A DNA stretch of 64,000 bases from Variovorax paradoxus. GTDB taxonomy: Bacteria; Pseudomonadota; Gammaproteobacteria; Burkholderiales; Burkholderiaceae_C. A model generated the notes under the pieces. The model was not told where the DNA came from. It did no database searches and saw only the letters and a list, made by a program, of their open reading frames with translations. The stretch is taken from positions 5,194,001-5,258,000 of the forward strand of contig NZ_LR743507.1 of the NCBI RefSeq assembly GCF_902712855.1, written 5' to 3'. This document shows positions 40,409-49,241 of the stretch, piece by piece. The first letter of the stretch is position 1; every line of letters begins with the position of its first letter. The translations under genes and the position numbers were made by a program.

Positions 40409-42202
40409 TCAGGCGGGCACGGCCTGCGGGGGATGCGCCGCAGCTTCTTCTTCGTCGTCCACGCCCAGGTAGGCCTCGACCACGCGCGGGTTGGCCTGCA
40501 CTTCCGCCGGCTTGCCCTCGGCGATCTTGATGCCGTAGTCGAGCACGATGACGTGGTCCGAGATCGACATCACCAGGTCCATGTGGTGCTCCACCATCAG
40601 GATCGACACGCCGCACTTGCCGATGCGCAGCAGCAGCTCGCCGAGCTCGGCGGTCTCCTGCGGGTTGAGGCCGGCGGCCGGTTCGTCGAGCAGCAGCAGT
40701 TGCGGCTCGGTGGCCAGCGCACGCGCCAGTTCCACGCGGCGCTGCAGGCCGTAGGGCAGGCTGCCCGCGGGCCAGTGCGCGAGGTGGCCGAGCCCGACCA
40801 GGTCGAGCAGCTGCAGCGCGCGTTCGCGCGTGGCGCGCTCCTGCCTGCCGGCCGTGGGCCACGCCACCAGCGACGACAGGAAGCCGTTGCTCATGCGGCT
40901 GTGGCGGCCCAGCATGACGTTGTCGAGCACCGAGAGATCGGCGAACAGCCGCAGGTTCTGGAAGGTGCGGCCCATGCCCATGCAGCAGATGGTGTGCGCG
41001 GGGCTGCCCACGATGTTGCGGCCCAGGAAGCGGATCGAGCCGGCATCGGGCGCGATCACGCCGGTGAGCATGTTGATCATGGTGCTCTTGCCCGCGCCGT
41101 TCGGCCCGATCAGCGCATGGATGTGGCCGCGCTGCAGGCGGAACGACACGTCCTGCGCCGGCTTCACGCCGCCGTACGACTTGGTCACGCCCTGCACCAC
41201 CAGCAGTTCGCCTTCGCCGCCGGGGCCGATCTGGCCGGGAACGCCGCCGGTGCCTCCCTCGCCGCGGTGGCGCGATTTCATGAACCACTTGTTGATGAGG
41301 CCCACCACGCCGCCCGGCATGACGTACAGCGCGAACAGCAGCAGGAAGCCGTACAGGAAGTGCTGCGCCGACGGCCAGCGCGCCAGCAGCGCGTCGGTCA
41401 GCGTGAGCAGCACCGCGCCCACCAGCGGCCCGTACATCGAGCCCGCGCCGCCGAACAGCACCAGCAGCAGGATGAAGATCGACAGGTGGAAGGTGATGAA
41501 GTCGGAGTTGATGTACTGGTTCTGCTGCGCCACCAGCGCGCCCGCGATGCCGCAGGTGACGGCCGCGACCACAAAGGCCATGACCTTGGCGCGGTACACC
41601 CGCACGCCCACCGACGACGAGGCGATCTCGTCCGCCTGCAGCGACAGCAGCGCGCGGCCGAAGCGCCCGCCCAGCAGGTTGCGCAGCAGCAGGTGCAGCG
41701 CGGCGCACAGCACGATGCCCAGGATGACCCACTGCGTGGTGTCCAGCGGCGCGCCCTTCCAGGTGAGCGGGCGGATGCCGTAGATGCCCTGGGCGCCGCC
41801 GAACACGTCGGTCCATTCGCCCACCAGCTTCTCGACCACGATGCCGAAGGCCAGCGTGACCATGGCCAGGTACGGCCCCTTCACGCGCAATGAAGGCAGC
41901 GCGATGAGCACGCCGCACAGGCCCGAGATGACGGCGGCGAGCGCGAGCGCGAGCCACGGGTCCATGTCGGTGCGCGAGGTCAGCAGCGCGACGCCGTAGG
42001 CGCCGGCCGCGAACAGCCCGGCCTGGCCGAGCGATTTCTGCCCCGCGTAGCCGACCAGCACGTTCATGCCGGCGGCGCACAGGTAGTAGACGCACATCAT
42101 GAAGGCGATGCGCAGGTAGTAGTCGTTGCCGAACTGCGAGACGATGCCGGCGAGCACCGCCGCGACCAGCACCACGGCAAGGGGATGGGCGAAGCGCTTC
42201 AT
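40409..42202 (-). CDS. Fused LivM permease and LivG ATPase
   Basis: A 597-residue fusion. Residues 1-~325 are a LivM-type permease (GYAGQKSLGQAGLFAAGAYG, PSLRVKGPYLAMVTLAFGI, FGGAGSMYGP). Residues ~345-590 are a LivG-type ATPase, with Walker A GPNGAGKST, signature SLPYGLQRRVE (a LivG-like variant of LSGGQ), Walker B LLLLDEPAAGL and the LivG ending EAYLG. A short basic/Gly-rich linker (SRHRGEGGTGGV) joins them. The ATG at 42202 lies 5 bp after the LivH stop, and the longer frame from 42301 lies inside livH. The fusion ties permease and ATPase one-to-one. Confidence 0.94.
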   Translation of the reverse strand: MKRFAHPLAVVLVAAVLAGIVSQFGNDYYLRIAFMMCVYYLCAAGMNVLVGYAGQKSLGQAGLFAAGAYGVALLTSRTDMDPWLALALAAVISGLCGVLIALPSLRVKGPYLAMVTLAFGIVVEKLVGEWTDVFGGAQGIYGIRPLTWKGAPLDTTQWVILGIVLCAALHLLLRNLLGGRFGRALLSLQADEIASSSVGVRVYRAKVMAFVVAAVTCGIAGALVAQQNQYINSDFITFHLSIFILLLVLFGGAGSMYGPLVGAVLLTLTDALLARWPSAQHFLYGFLLLFALYVMPGGVVGLINKWFMKSRHRGEGGTGGVPGQIGPGGEGELLVVQGVTKSYGGVKPAQDVSFRLQRGHIHALIGPNGAGKSTMINMLTGVIAPDAGSIRFLGRNIVGSPAHTICCMGMGRTFQNLRLFADLSVLDNVMLGRHSRMSNGFLSSLVAWPTAGRQERATRERALQLLDLVGLGHLAHWPAGSLPYGLQRRVELARALATEPQLLLLDEPAAGLNPQETAELGELLLRIGKCGVSILMVEHHMDLVMSISDHVIVLDYGIKIAEGKPAEVQANPRVVEAYLGVDDEEEAAAHPPQAVPA

Positions 42203-42207
42203 GGCGG

Positions 42208-43131
42208 TCAGACCTTTTCCACCGTCGCGCGGCCGAACAGGCCGGTGGGCCGGAAGGCCAGCACCAGGATCACCAGCGCGAACACCGCCACCTCGCGCCA
42301 CTGCGCCTGCCAGAGGTTGACCATCGACTCGAGCACGCCGAGCAGGAAGCCGCCGATGACGCAGCCGCGCGGATTGCTGAGGCCGCCGATCATGGCGCCC
42401 GAGAAGCCCTTGAGCCCCACGGTGAGGCCCATGAAGAGCGAGGCCTGCGCGATGGGTGCGAGCAGGAAGCCCGAGAGCCCCGCCAGCGCCGAGCTGACGA
42501 CGAAGGCGCCGATCATCATCGCGTTGGTGTTGATGCCCATGAGGCTGGCGACGTTGCCGTTCTGCGCCACCGCGCGCATGGCCTTGCCGACCATGGTGCG
42601 GTTCATGACGCGGTCGAAGCCGAACATCACCACCACGGCCACGCCGAGCGTGAGCAGCTCCTGCGGGCGCACGCCCACGCCGAACATGCGGATCACGGTG
42701 TCGCCCACCGGCGCGGGCACGACCACGGGCTTCGGGCCCCAGATGGCGAGCCCCACGCTCTGCAGGATCACGCCGAAGCCCAGGGTGCTCATGACCCAGG
42801 CCATGCCGGGGCGGCCCGCGAACGGGCGCACGCCGAGCACGTAGAGCAGCCAGCCCAGCAGCCCCATCACGCCGAGCGCGGCCACGAGAGCGAACAGCTG
42901 CGCGCCCGCGCCGGGCACGGCGTCGCCGAAGGTGGTGGAACTGAAAGGCTTGCCCAGCACCAGGAACAGGGCGCTCATGCCGATGAACGCGCCGGCCGAG
43001 ACGAACTCGCCGTGCGAGAAGTTCAGCGTCTTGGTGGTCGTGAACGTGATGCTGAATCCGAGCGCCACCAGCGCATAGGCACCGCCGACGGCGAGCCCGC
43101 TGATGAGCGCCTGCAGGAGCGCTTCAACCAT
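42208..43131 (-). CDS. LivH-type branched-chain ABC transporter permease
   Basis: A 307-residue inner membrane permease with eight or so helices. It carries the family marks GGAYALVALGFSITFTTTKTLN with NFSHGEFVSAGAF, and the C-terminal GAMIGGLSNPRGCVIGGFLLG loop that contacts the ATPases. It pairs with the LivM half of the downstream fusion. Confidence 0.94.
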   Translation of the reverse strand: MVEALLQALISGLAVGGAYALVALGFSITFTTTKTLNFSHGEFVSAGAFIGMSALFLVLGKPFSSTTFGDAVPGAGAQLFALVAALGVMGLLGWLLYVLGVRPFAGRPGMAWVMSTLGFGVILQSVGLAIWGPKPVVVPAPVGDTVIRMFGVGVRPQELLTLGVAVVVMFGFDRVMNRTMVGKAMRAVAQNGNVASLMGINTNAMMIGAFVVSSALAGLSGFLLAPIAQASLFMGLTVGLKGFSGAMIGGLSNPRGCVIGGFLLGVLESMVNLWQAQWREVAVFALVILVLAFRPTGLFGRATVEKV

Positions 43132-43206
43132 GGTGTGTATCTCCGTTGCGAGACGGCGCCAGGTGCCGCGCGGGCACGCCGGTCGCGTCTCTTCTTTCTG
43201 TCTTGC

Positions 43207-44406
43207 TTACTGCTTGAAATCGGCCGGCTTCAGACCCTGGATCAGCGCGTCGCTGTAGGGCAGCAGCTTGCCGTCCTTCCAGCGGATCCACACCAGGTCC
43301 TTGGCAGTGAGCGCTTCGTGGTTGGTCTTGCTGAAGGGCTTGTCGTAGGTCTTGAGCACGCCCTGCACCGGCGTCTTCAGGTCCTCGAGCGCGGTGCGCA
43401 CGGCGGCGCCGTCGGTGCTGTTGGCCTGCTTCATGGCCTGGGCCAGCAGCTGCATCGAGTCGTAGCCGTGCAGTGCGAACGAGAACGAGCCCGGTGCCTT
43501 CAGCTTGGCGCCGATGCGGTCGAACAGCTTCTGCTGCGCGGGCGTGCGGGTCTCGCTCACGGTGCGCATGAAGATCGGCTTCTCGGCGAGCGCCTTGCCG
43601 GCCGCGTCGTAGAAGGTGATGTTGTCGGCCGCCCACGAGGTGAGCGTCAGCGGGAAGTAGTTGATCTTCTCCATGCTGCGCACCAGCTGCGCGATGGGCG
43701 TGCCCTGCGCCCACACCACCACGGTGTCGACGTTGGCGGCCTTCATCTTGCTGAGCTGCGAAGTCATGTCGGTGTCGCCGACGCCGAAGCGCTCGGTGGC
43801 CGCGATCTTGATGTCCTGCAGCTTGGCGATCTCTTCCATGTCCTTCAGGCCGCCCTGGCCGTAGCCGGTGGTCTCGGCCATCAGGCCCACGACCTTGGAG
43901 GCGGCGGTGTTCTTCTTCACGTAGGCCATGAGCGCGGCGACCTGCTCGCGGTCGACCATCGACACGCGGAACATGTAGTTGTCGGCGCCGGGGCTCATCG
44001 GCTTGGTGATGTCGGTGCCCGAGCCCACGTTGCCCAGCACCGGAATCTTCTTCTGGTTGGCGATGTGCTTCCACGCCATGGCGTTGCCCGAATTGGTGGG
44101 GCCGAACACCGCCACCACCTTCTCGTTGTCGATCAGGTCGCTCATGTTCTGGATCGACTTGGGCGGCGCCGACACGTCGTCGCGCGTGACCAGCGCCAGC
44201 TTCTTGCCGAGCACGCCGCCGGCGGCGTTGATGTCGGCGATGGCCGCTTCCATGCCCAGCACCGCGGCCTGGCCGCTCTGCGCGGAGGGCGAGGCGGAGA
44301 GGTCGCCGTTGTAGCCGACCTTGATGTCCTGCGCCGAGGCGCCGGCCGTGAAGGCGGCGAAGGCCGCGGCTGCGAGCAGCGTCTTGTACAGACGGATGGT
44401 TTTCAT
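43207..44406 (-). CDS. LivK-type periplasmic substrate-binding protein
   Basis: A 399-residue type I periplasmic binding protein with a signal peptide ending SAQ (AAFAAFTAGASA-QD). It has a two-lobe Leu/Ile/Val-binding fold: IKVGYNGDLSASPSAQSGQA, FGPTNSGNAMA and GYGQGGLKDMEEIA. It delivers the substrate to LivH/LivMG/LivF. Members in degradation clusters often bind aromatic acids, and the real ligand here is unknown. It starts 70 bp downstream of the SDR gene stop. Confidence 0.94.
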   Translation of the reverse strand: MKTIRLYKTLLAAAAFAAFTAGASAQDIKVGYNGDLSASPSAQSGQAAVLGMEAAIADINAAGGVLGKKLALVTRDDVSAPPKSIQNMSDLIDNEKVVAVFGPTNSGNAMAWKHIANQKKIPVLGNVGSGTDITKPMSPGADNYMFRVSMVDREQVAALMAYVKKNTAASKVVGLMAETTGYGQGGLKDMEEIAKLQDIKIAATERFGVGDTDMTSQLSKMKAANVDTVVVWAQGTPIAQLVRSMEKINYFPLTLTSWAADNITFYDAAGKALAEKPIFMRTVSETRTPAQQKLFDRIGAKLKAPGSFSFALHGYDSMQLLAQAMKQANSTDGAAVRTALEDLKTPVQGVLKTYDKPFSKTNHEALTAKDLVWIRWKDGKLLPYSDALIQGLKPADFKQ

Positions 44407-44476
44407 TTTTTGTCTCCTGAGGTTGACGGACGAGGAAGCGGAAGGAAAGCGGGAACGCGGGAACGCGATGGCGGTC

Positions 44477-45253
44477 TCAGACGGCGAGGAAGCCGCCGTC
44501 CACCGGCAGCACGATGCCGGTGACGTAGCGCGACATGTCGCTGGCCAGGAAGATCACCGGACCGACGAGGTCTTCGGTCTGGCCGACGCGGCCCATGGGA
44601 ATGCGCGTCATGAACGACTCGAGGCGCTGCGGGTTCTCGCGCGTGGCGGCGGTCATGGGCGTCTCGATGACGCCGGGCGCCAGCGCATTGACGCGCACGC
44701 CGGCCGGTGCCAGCTCCTGCGCGAGCGACTGCGTGAGCATCTTGATCGCGCCCTTCGACGGCGAGTAGCCGAGGCTCGCGGCCTGCCCCGCGTACGCGGC
44801 GATGGAAGCGATGTTGATGATCGATCCCTTCGTCTGCCTGAGCACCGGGATGAACGCCAGCGTGGTGTTGAAGGTGCCGTGCACGTTCACGTCGATGGTC
44901 TTCTTCCAGTTGGCCGCGGCGTTCGGGCTGGAGGTGTTCTCGCGAATGATGATGCCGGCGTTGTTCACCAGCAGGTCGACGTTGCCGATCTCCTTGCCGA
45001 CGCGTTCGGCCAGCGCCTGGCAGGCCTCGGGCGCGGTGACGTCGAGCACGAACGACCAGGCTTCGCCGCCTTCGTCGCGCACCAGCTGCGCGGTCTCGCG
45101 CACGGTGGCGTCGTTCATGTCGGTGACGACCACGCGGGCGCCGGCCTGCGCCAGGCCCAGCGCGAGCGCGCGTCCGTTGCCCTGGCCGGCGCCGGTGATG
45201 AACGCGAGACGGCCTTCGAGCAGGCGGGGTGCGACGTGGGAGGGAAAGGCCAT
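44477..45253 (-). CDS. SDR-family NAD(P)-dependent oxidoreductase
   Basis: A 258-residue classical short-chain dehydrogenase. The nucleotide-binding motif is TGAGQGNGRALALG, followed by the NNAG motif (LLVNNAGIIIREN), the catalytic Ser in SIINIASIAAYAG and the YxxxK site in LGYSPSKGAIKM. D in VVTDMNDAT suggests NAD rather than NADP preference. It probably oxidises an alcohol or reduces a ketone in the pathway whose other enzymes are the flavoprotein and the Old Yellow Enzyme. Confidence 0.94.
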   Translation of the reverse strand: MAFPSHVAPRLLEGRLAFITGAGQGNGRALALGLAQAGARVVVTDMNDATVRETAQLVRDEGGEAWSFVLDVTAPEACQALAERVGKEIGNVDLLVNNAGIIIRENTSSPNAAANWKKTIDVNVHGTFNTTLAFIPVLRQTKGSIINIASIAAYAGQAASLGYSPSKGAIKMLTQSLAQELAPAGVRVNALAPGVIETPMTAATRENPQRLESFMTRIPMGRVGQTEDLVGPVIFLASDMSRYVTGIVLPVDGGFLAV

Positions 45254-45301
45254 GGGTTGTGTCTCCTTCGGTTCGATGGTGTTTCTGGCGGGCGTACGGG
45301 G

Positions 45302-47062
45302 TCAGGCCTTGCGGGCCAGCGGCACGGCTTCGCGGCGCTCGACCTGCAGTTGCACCGGGGCCATCGCCTCGGCCTGCGCGACCTGCAGGCCCGCGACGTA
45401 GCCGAAGGTCAGCGCCGGGCCGAGCGTGATGCCGGCGCCGGGGTAGTTGCCGCCCATGACGCTGGCCGCATCGTTGCCCACCGCATACAGGCCCTTGATC
45501 GGCTGGCGGTCGGCGTCGAGCACGCGAGTCTTCTCGTCCGTGACGAGACCGGCGAAGGTGCCGATGTCGCCGATCACCAGCCTGATGGCGTAGTACGGGC
45601 CGTTCTCCAGCGGCGCCACGCACGGGTTGGGCGTGACGTTGGCATCGCCCTGGTAGCGGTTGTAGGCCTTGCTGCCCTTGCCGAAGGCGGGGTCGTCGCC
45701 GGTGCGCGCGCCCTGGTTGAACTCCTGCACCGTGGCTTCGAGCACGTTCGGCGCGATGCCGATTTCCTTGGCCAGCTCGCCGATGCTCGCGCCGCGCTTC
45801 AGGTAGCCGCTCTTCAGATGGCGGCCGATGGGCAGCGGCGCGGGCGCGACGCAACCCAACCCGTAGTCGCGCAGCGCCTTGTGGTCGCACAGCAGCCAGG
45901 CCGTGACCTCGGGCTCGCCTTCGCAGGCCTTGACCATCGCCTGCACGAAGTCGTGGTACGAGTTGCCTTCGTTGGCGAAGCGCTTGCCCTTGGGCGTGAC
46001 CGCAATCACGCCGGGCTTGGCGCGGTCGATGAAGTGCGGCATCACGCCCTCGGTGCCGTCGGGGCGCGTGGTGACCGAGGCCGGCACCCACGCGGCGGCG
46101 TGCGGGATGGTGCCGTCGACGCGGCCGCCCACCGCTTCGGCCAGGCGCAGGCCGTCGCCAGTGTTGGTCGACGGCGATGGCGAGTAGTGCTCCTTGCCGG
46201 TCGGCGCGTGCGGGAACAGCTGCTTGCGGCGCTCCACGTCGTAAGGGAAGCCGCCGCAGGCCAGCACCACGCCGCGCTTGGCGACCACGCGCAGCGTCTT
46301 GCCTTCGTGCTGCACGACCGCGCCGCTGACGCCGTCGTACTCGACCACGAGTTTCTTCACGGGGGACGACAGCCACACGGGGATGTCGAGGTCCATCGCG
46401 GCCTTGGCGAGGCGCCCGGCCAGCGCGTTGCCGTTGGTCAGCGTCATGCCGCGGCCATGGCCCAGCACGTCGAGGAAGTGACGCGTCAGCCGCTTGGTGA
46501 CGTACCAGAACGAGGTGGGCGACTTGAAGGCCCGCATGAAGTGTTTGATCTCGGGACCCGAGCCCAACATCATCCCGAACACCGTGAGCTCGGGCAGCGG
46601 CGGCGCGAGCTGCTTCACGCGCGCGCCGAGCTCGCGGCCGTCGAACGGGCGCGTGACCATTGAGCGGCCGCCCTGCTGGCCGCCGGGCGCTTCGGCGTGG
46701 TAGTCGGGGAACACGGCCGGCATGTCGAACTGCACGCAGGTGTTGCGCGTGAAGAAGTCGATGGCCTTGGGACCCATGTCGAGGAAGGCGCCGACGCGCG
46801 CGGCATCGAAGTGCGTCGTGGTCTCGTGCTTCATGTAGGCCAGCGCGGCGCCCGCGGGCTCGTGGATACCCTGTTCAGTGGCCAGGCGCGTGCCCGGAAT
46901 CCACAGCCAGCCGCCCGATCGCGCGGTGGTGCCGCCGAAGCGCGGCTCCTTCTCGACCACCAGCACCTTCAGTCCCTGCGATGCCGCCGTGATGGCCGTG
47001 GCCATGCCGGAGGCACCGCTGCCGACGACGAGCACGTCGCATTCAAAAGTGTTCTGTTCCAT
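45302..47062 (-). CDS. FAD-binding dehydrogenase (3-ketosteroid-1-dehydrogenase / fumarate reductase-like)
   Basis: A 586-residue flavoprotein. It has an N-terminal FAD Rossmann motif (VLVVGSGASGMATAITAASQ), the GGTTARSGGWLWIPGT motif characteristic of the KstD/fumarate reductase-type family, and a C-terminal FAD site (GLYAVGNDAASVMGGNYPGAG). Such enzymes introduce a double bond next to a ketone in steroid or alicyclic rings. The ATG at 47062 is used because MEQNTFECDVLVVG is the family start, while an upstream frame from 47098 adds a leader with no match. It is the first gene of the catabolic operon, divergent from the IclR-type regulator gene. Confidence 0.9.
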   Translation of the reverse strand: MEQNTFECDVLVVGSGASGMATAITAASQGLKVLVVEKEPRFGGTTARSGGWLWIPGTRLATEQGIHEPAGAALAYMKHETTTHFDAARVGAFLDMGPKAIDFFTRNTCVQFDMPAVFPDYHAEAPGGQQGGRSMVTRPFDGRELGARVKQLAPPLPELTVFGMMLGSGPEIKHFMRAFKSPTSFWYVTKRLTRHFLDVLGHGRGMTLTNGNALAGRLAKAAMDLDIPVWLSSPVKKLVVEYDGVSGAVVQHEGKTLRVVAKRGVVLACGGFPYDVERRKQLFPHAPTGKEHYSPSPSTNTGDGLRLAEAVGGRVDGTIPHAAAWVPASVTTRPDGTEGVMPHFIDRAKPGVIAVTPKGKRFANEGNSYHDFVQAMVKACEGEPEVTAWLLCDHKALRDYGLGCVAPAPLPIGRHLKSGYLKRGASIGELAKEIGIAPNVLEATVQEFNQGARTGDDPAFGKGSKAYNRYQGDANVTPNPCVAPLENGPYYAIRLVIGDIGTFAGLVTDEKTRVLDADRQPIKGLYAVGNDAASVMGGNYPGAGITLGPALTFGYVAGLQVAQAEAMAPVQLQVERREAVPLARKA

Positions 47063-47248
47063 GTCTCTCTTTGCCTGCCTGTGTTGTGTACGACTCAAGT
47101 TGGGCGGAGTTTAGGCAGCGACATTGATATGGTCAAGCTGGTTAGTTACTATCAGATGATCAATCATCGTCGATTGTTCATGACAATATCAGTGGAAACC
47201 CTGATGGATATACTCGCCCCCACTCTCATTCCCCACGCCGGGCGCCCC
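47063..47248. promoter_or_regulatory. Divergent control region of the catabolic operon and IclR gene
   Basis: A notably AT-rich 186 bp region between the flavoprotein and regulator genes. It includes the near-palindrome GATGAT-CA-ATCATC at 47155-47168, plausible as an operator for the IclR protein. Part of it may be coding if the regulator starts at the ATG at 47180. Confidence 0.5.
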
Positions 47249-48046
47249 ATGGAAAAGCCAAGACGTGGCATTCAGTCAGTCGAAATCGGAACCCAGTTGC
47301 TGGTGGCCCTCGGGCGCCACGTGGCGCCCATGGCGCTGCGCGACCTGGGCAAGGCGGCGGGCGTGCCCGTCGGCAAGGCGCACCCCTACCTGGTGAGCTT
47401 CCTGAAGGTCGGCTTCGTCGTGCAGGACAGCGCGGGCCGCTACGAACTGGGCCCGCTGGCGCTGCAGCTCGGGCTGGCCAAGCTGCAGCGGCTCGATCCG
47501 ATCAAGGAGGCTTCGCCGCTCATCGAGGCGCTGGCCTCGGAGACCGAGCAGAGCATCGCGGTGGCCGTGTGGGGCAACTTCGGGCCGACCGTGGTGCGAC
47601 TGGAGGAGCCGATCCATCCGCTGCACGTGAACCTGCGCACCGGCACGGTGATGTCGCTGGCCTACACCGCGACGGGGCGGCTGTTTGCGGCGTACCTGCC
47701 GCCGAAGGTGGTGGAAAAAATGATGCTGGACGACCTGGCGCGCACGCGCCCGGCCGACGGCCGCGGCTCCACCGCCGAACTCTCGCGCGCGGAGATCGAG
47801 GCCCTGCTGGTCGAGACGCGGCTGCACGGCATGTCGCGCACGCTGGGCCAGCCGATCCCGGGCATCGATGCCTTCTGCGCGCCGGTGTTCGACTCCACCA
47901 ACAACCTGGTGCTGGGCATCACGGCGATGGGGCCCGAGGCCACTTTCGACCGCGAATGGGAAGGCCGAGTGGCCGTGCCGCTGCGCGCCTGCGCGCTGGA
48001 GATCTCGCGCCGGCTGGGCTTCGTGCCCACGGGCGAGCAGCCTTAG
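47249..48046 (+). CDS. IclR-family transcriptional regulator
   Basis: A 265-residue regulator with an N-terminal winged HTH (residues ~10-70: IGTQLLVALGRHVAPMALRDLG) and an IclR effector domain (~85-262: GRLFAAYLPP, GIDAFCAPVFDSTNNLVLGI). The ATG at 47249 (MEKPRRGIQSVEIG) fits the family start, with 47180 as an alternative. It faces away from the flavoprotein-SDR-transporter operon and probably controls it in response to a pathway compound. Confidence 0.9.
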   Translation: MEKPRRGIQSVEIGTQLLVALGRHVAPMALRDLGKAAGVPVGKAHPYLVSFLKVGFVVQDSAGRYELGPLALQLGLAKLQRLDPIKEASPLIEALASETEQSIAVAVWGNFGPTVVRLEEPIHPLHVNLRTGTVMSLAYTATGRLFAAYLPPKVVEKMMLDDLARTRPADGRGSTAELSRAEIEALLVETRLHGMSRTLGQPIPGIDAFCAPVFDSTNNLVLGITAMGPEATFDREWEGRVAVPLRACALEISRRLGFVPTGEQP

Positions 48047-48162
48047 CGGCAGCGCGCGCCGCGCTGTAGGCACGCGCTCACGCGCGCGAATTGCTTTATC
48101 CCGCACACGGCGCGAGCAACCGGCGCCAACCTAGAGGCTCACTTGTTCAGGAGACCTCGATC

Positions 48163-48240
48163 ATGAAAAGCATCATTCTTTGGCTGTGCGGCGTTCCGTT
48201 GATCGTGATCATCGGCTTGAAGGTCTTCGGCATCCTCTGA
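48163..48240 (+). CDS. 25-residue single-pass membrane microprotein
   Basis: A very short gene with an excellent ribosome-binding site (CAGGAGA, 8 bp before the ATG). The product is almost entirely one hydrophobic helix: MKSIILWLCGVPLIV then IIGLKVFGIL. The LWLCGVP-like core resembles tiny membrane proteins found across proteobacteria. A strong terminator lies about 70 bp behind it. The function is unknown, and the strong ribosome-binding site and terminator make real expression likely. Confidence 0.75.
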   Translation: MKSIILWLCGVPLIVIIGLKVFGIL

Positions 48241-48306
48241 CCCTTCCTGTTTTTTGCTCGAACTGCGACATTGCGGTTCCTCCTCACGGCGCCTCGGCGT
48301 CGTTAA

Positions 48307-48332
48307 GCGCCTCTTCGGAGGCGTTTTTTTTT
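48307..48332 (+). terminator. Rho-independent terminator behind the microprotein gene
   Basis: CGCCTC (48308-48313), UUCG tetraloop, GAGGCG (48318-48323), then nine T. This is a textbook terminator. Confidence 0.95.
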
Positions 48333-48340
48333 GAGGCATG

Positions 48341-48424
48341 TGGCTCGCCCCAGGCTGCGCGCACTGCGTGTCGCTTCTCCTTCCCCCTGACGGGGGCCGC
48401 TTCGGGCGGCCGTGCGCGCCAGCG
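48341..48424 (+). repeat. Post-stop repeat copy, shortened
   Basis: It starts GGCTCGCCCCAGGCTGCGCGCAC and ends in a different G/C-rich hairpin (GCCGCTTCGGGCGGCC) from most copies. It lies between the terminator at 48332 and the convergent plsC-like gene. Confidence 0.8.
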
Positions 48425-48441
48425 TTCGTGAAGGAGAGGCG

Positions 48442-49188
48442 TCAGTGGGTGTCGCGGCGCAGCTGCTGCACGTCTTCATGCAGCGACTGCGCCCACTCGC
48501 GGCGGTCTCGGCCGTGCGAGTCCTGCGGGTCGCCGAAGCGCACGATGGCCAGCAGCGGCGGCGCGCGCAGCGTGTTCCACAGCGAGGTGAGCAGACTGTC
48601 GTCGTCGATGTAGCGCGGCGCTTGACTGGTCTCGCCGGTGGCGGCATCGGCGAAGCGCAGCGCAGCAGGCATGACGGGCGCACCCGACGAGATGGCCGCC
48701 TGCAGCAGGTTGGCATGGAACGGCAGCAGGCCGCGCCCGTCGCTGGTGGTGCCCTCTGGGAACACGCCGATCAGGTCGCCGTTGCGCAGCGCCTCGGTCA
48801 TGTGGTGCACCACGCGCAGCGCGTCGCGGCGGCGTTCGCGCTCGATGTAGAGCGTGCCCGAGCCGGTGGACAGCGTGCCGATCAGCGGCCAGCCCTTCAC
48901 GTCGGACTTCGACACGAAGCGCACATGGCGCGCCGCGTGGAGGCAGGTGATGTCGAGCCACGAGAGGTGGTTGCAGATGAGCAGCACCGGCCCCTGCGCC
49001 GGCGGCGTGCCCTGCACCTTCAGCGTGATGCCCATGATCTGGAGCATGCGCACCGACCACGCCTGCACGCGCGCGTTGCGCTCCTGCTGCGACAGGCCGG
49101 GAAAGGTGCGGCGGATGGTCCACCAGCCGGCCACCGCGTGGCCCACCGCGTGCAGCAGGCGCGCGCCGGCCTTCAGAGAGTGAAGCAT
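48442..49188 (-). CDS. plsC: 1-acyl-sn-glycerol-3-phosphate acyltransferase (PlsC-like)
   Basis: A 248-residue membrane-associated acyltransferase of phospholipid synthesis. The HX4D catalytic motif is NHLSWLD (~residue 72-78), the second motif VFPEGTTSDG is at ~142, and PVMPAALRF follows. The N-terminal hydrophobic helix (LHAVGHAVAGWW) anchors it. The ATG at 49188 was chosen because the longer frame from 49383 begins in the upstream dihydroorotase-like gene. It is the last gene of the pyr cluster, a common order in Burkholderiales. Confidence 0.9.
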   Translation of the reverse strand: MLHSLKAGARLLHAVGHAVAGWWTIRRTFPGLSQQERNARVQAWSVRMLQIMGITLKVQGTPPAQGPVLLICNHLSWLDITCLHAARHVRFVSKSDVKGWPLIGTLSTGSGTLYIERERRRDALRVVHHMTEALRNGDLIGVFPEGTTSDGRGLLPFHANLLQAAISSGAPVMPAALRFADAATGETSQAPRYIDDDSLLTSLWNTLRAPPLLAIVRFGDPQDSHGRDRREWAQSLHEDVQQLRRDTH

Positions 49189-49241
49189 CTGGACGTGTGT
49201 CCTCTGTGGTCGTTGTGGCTTCGTTCCTGTGCGAAGCGGCC

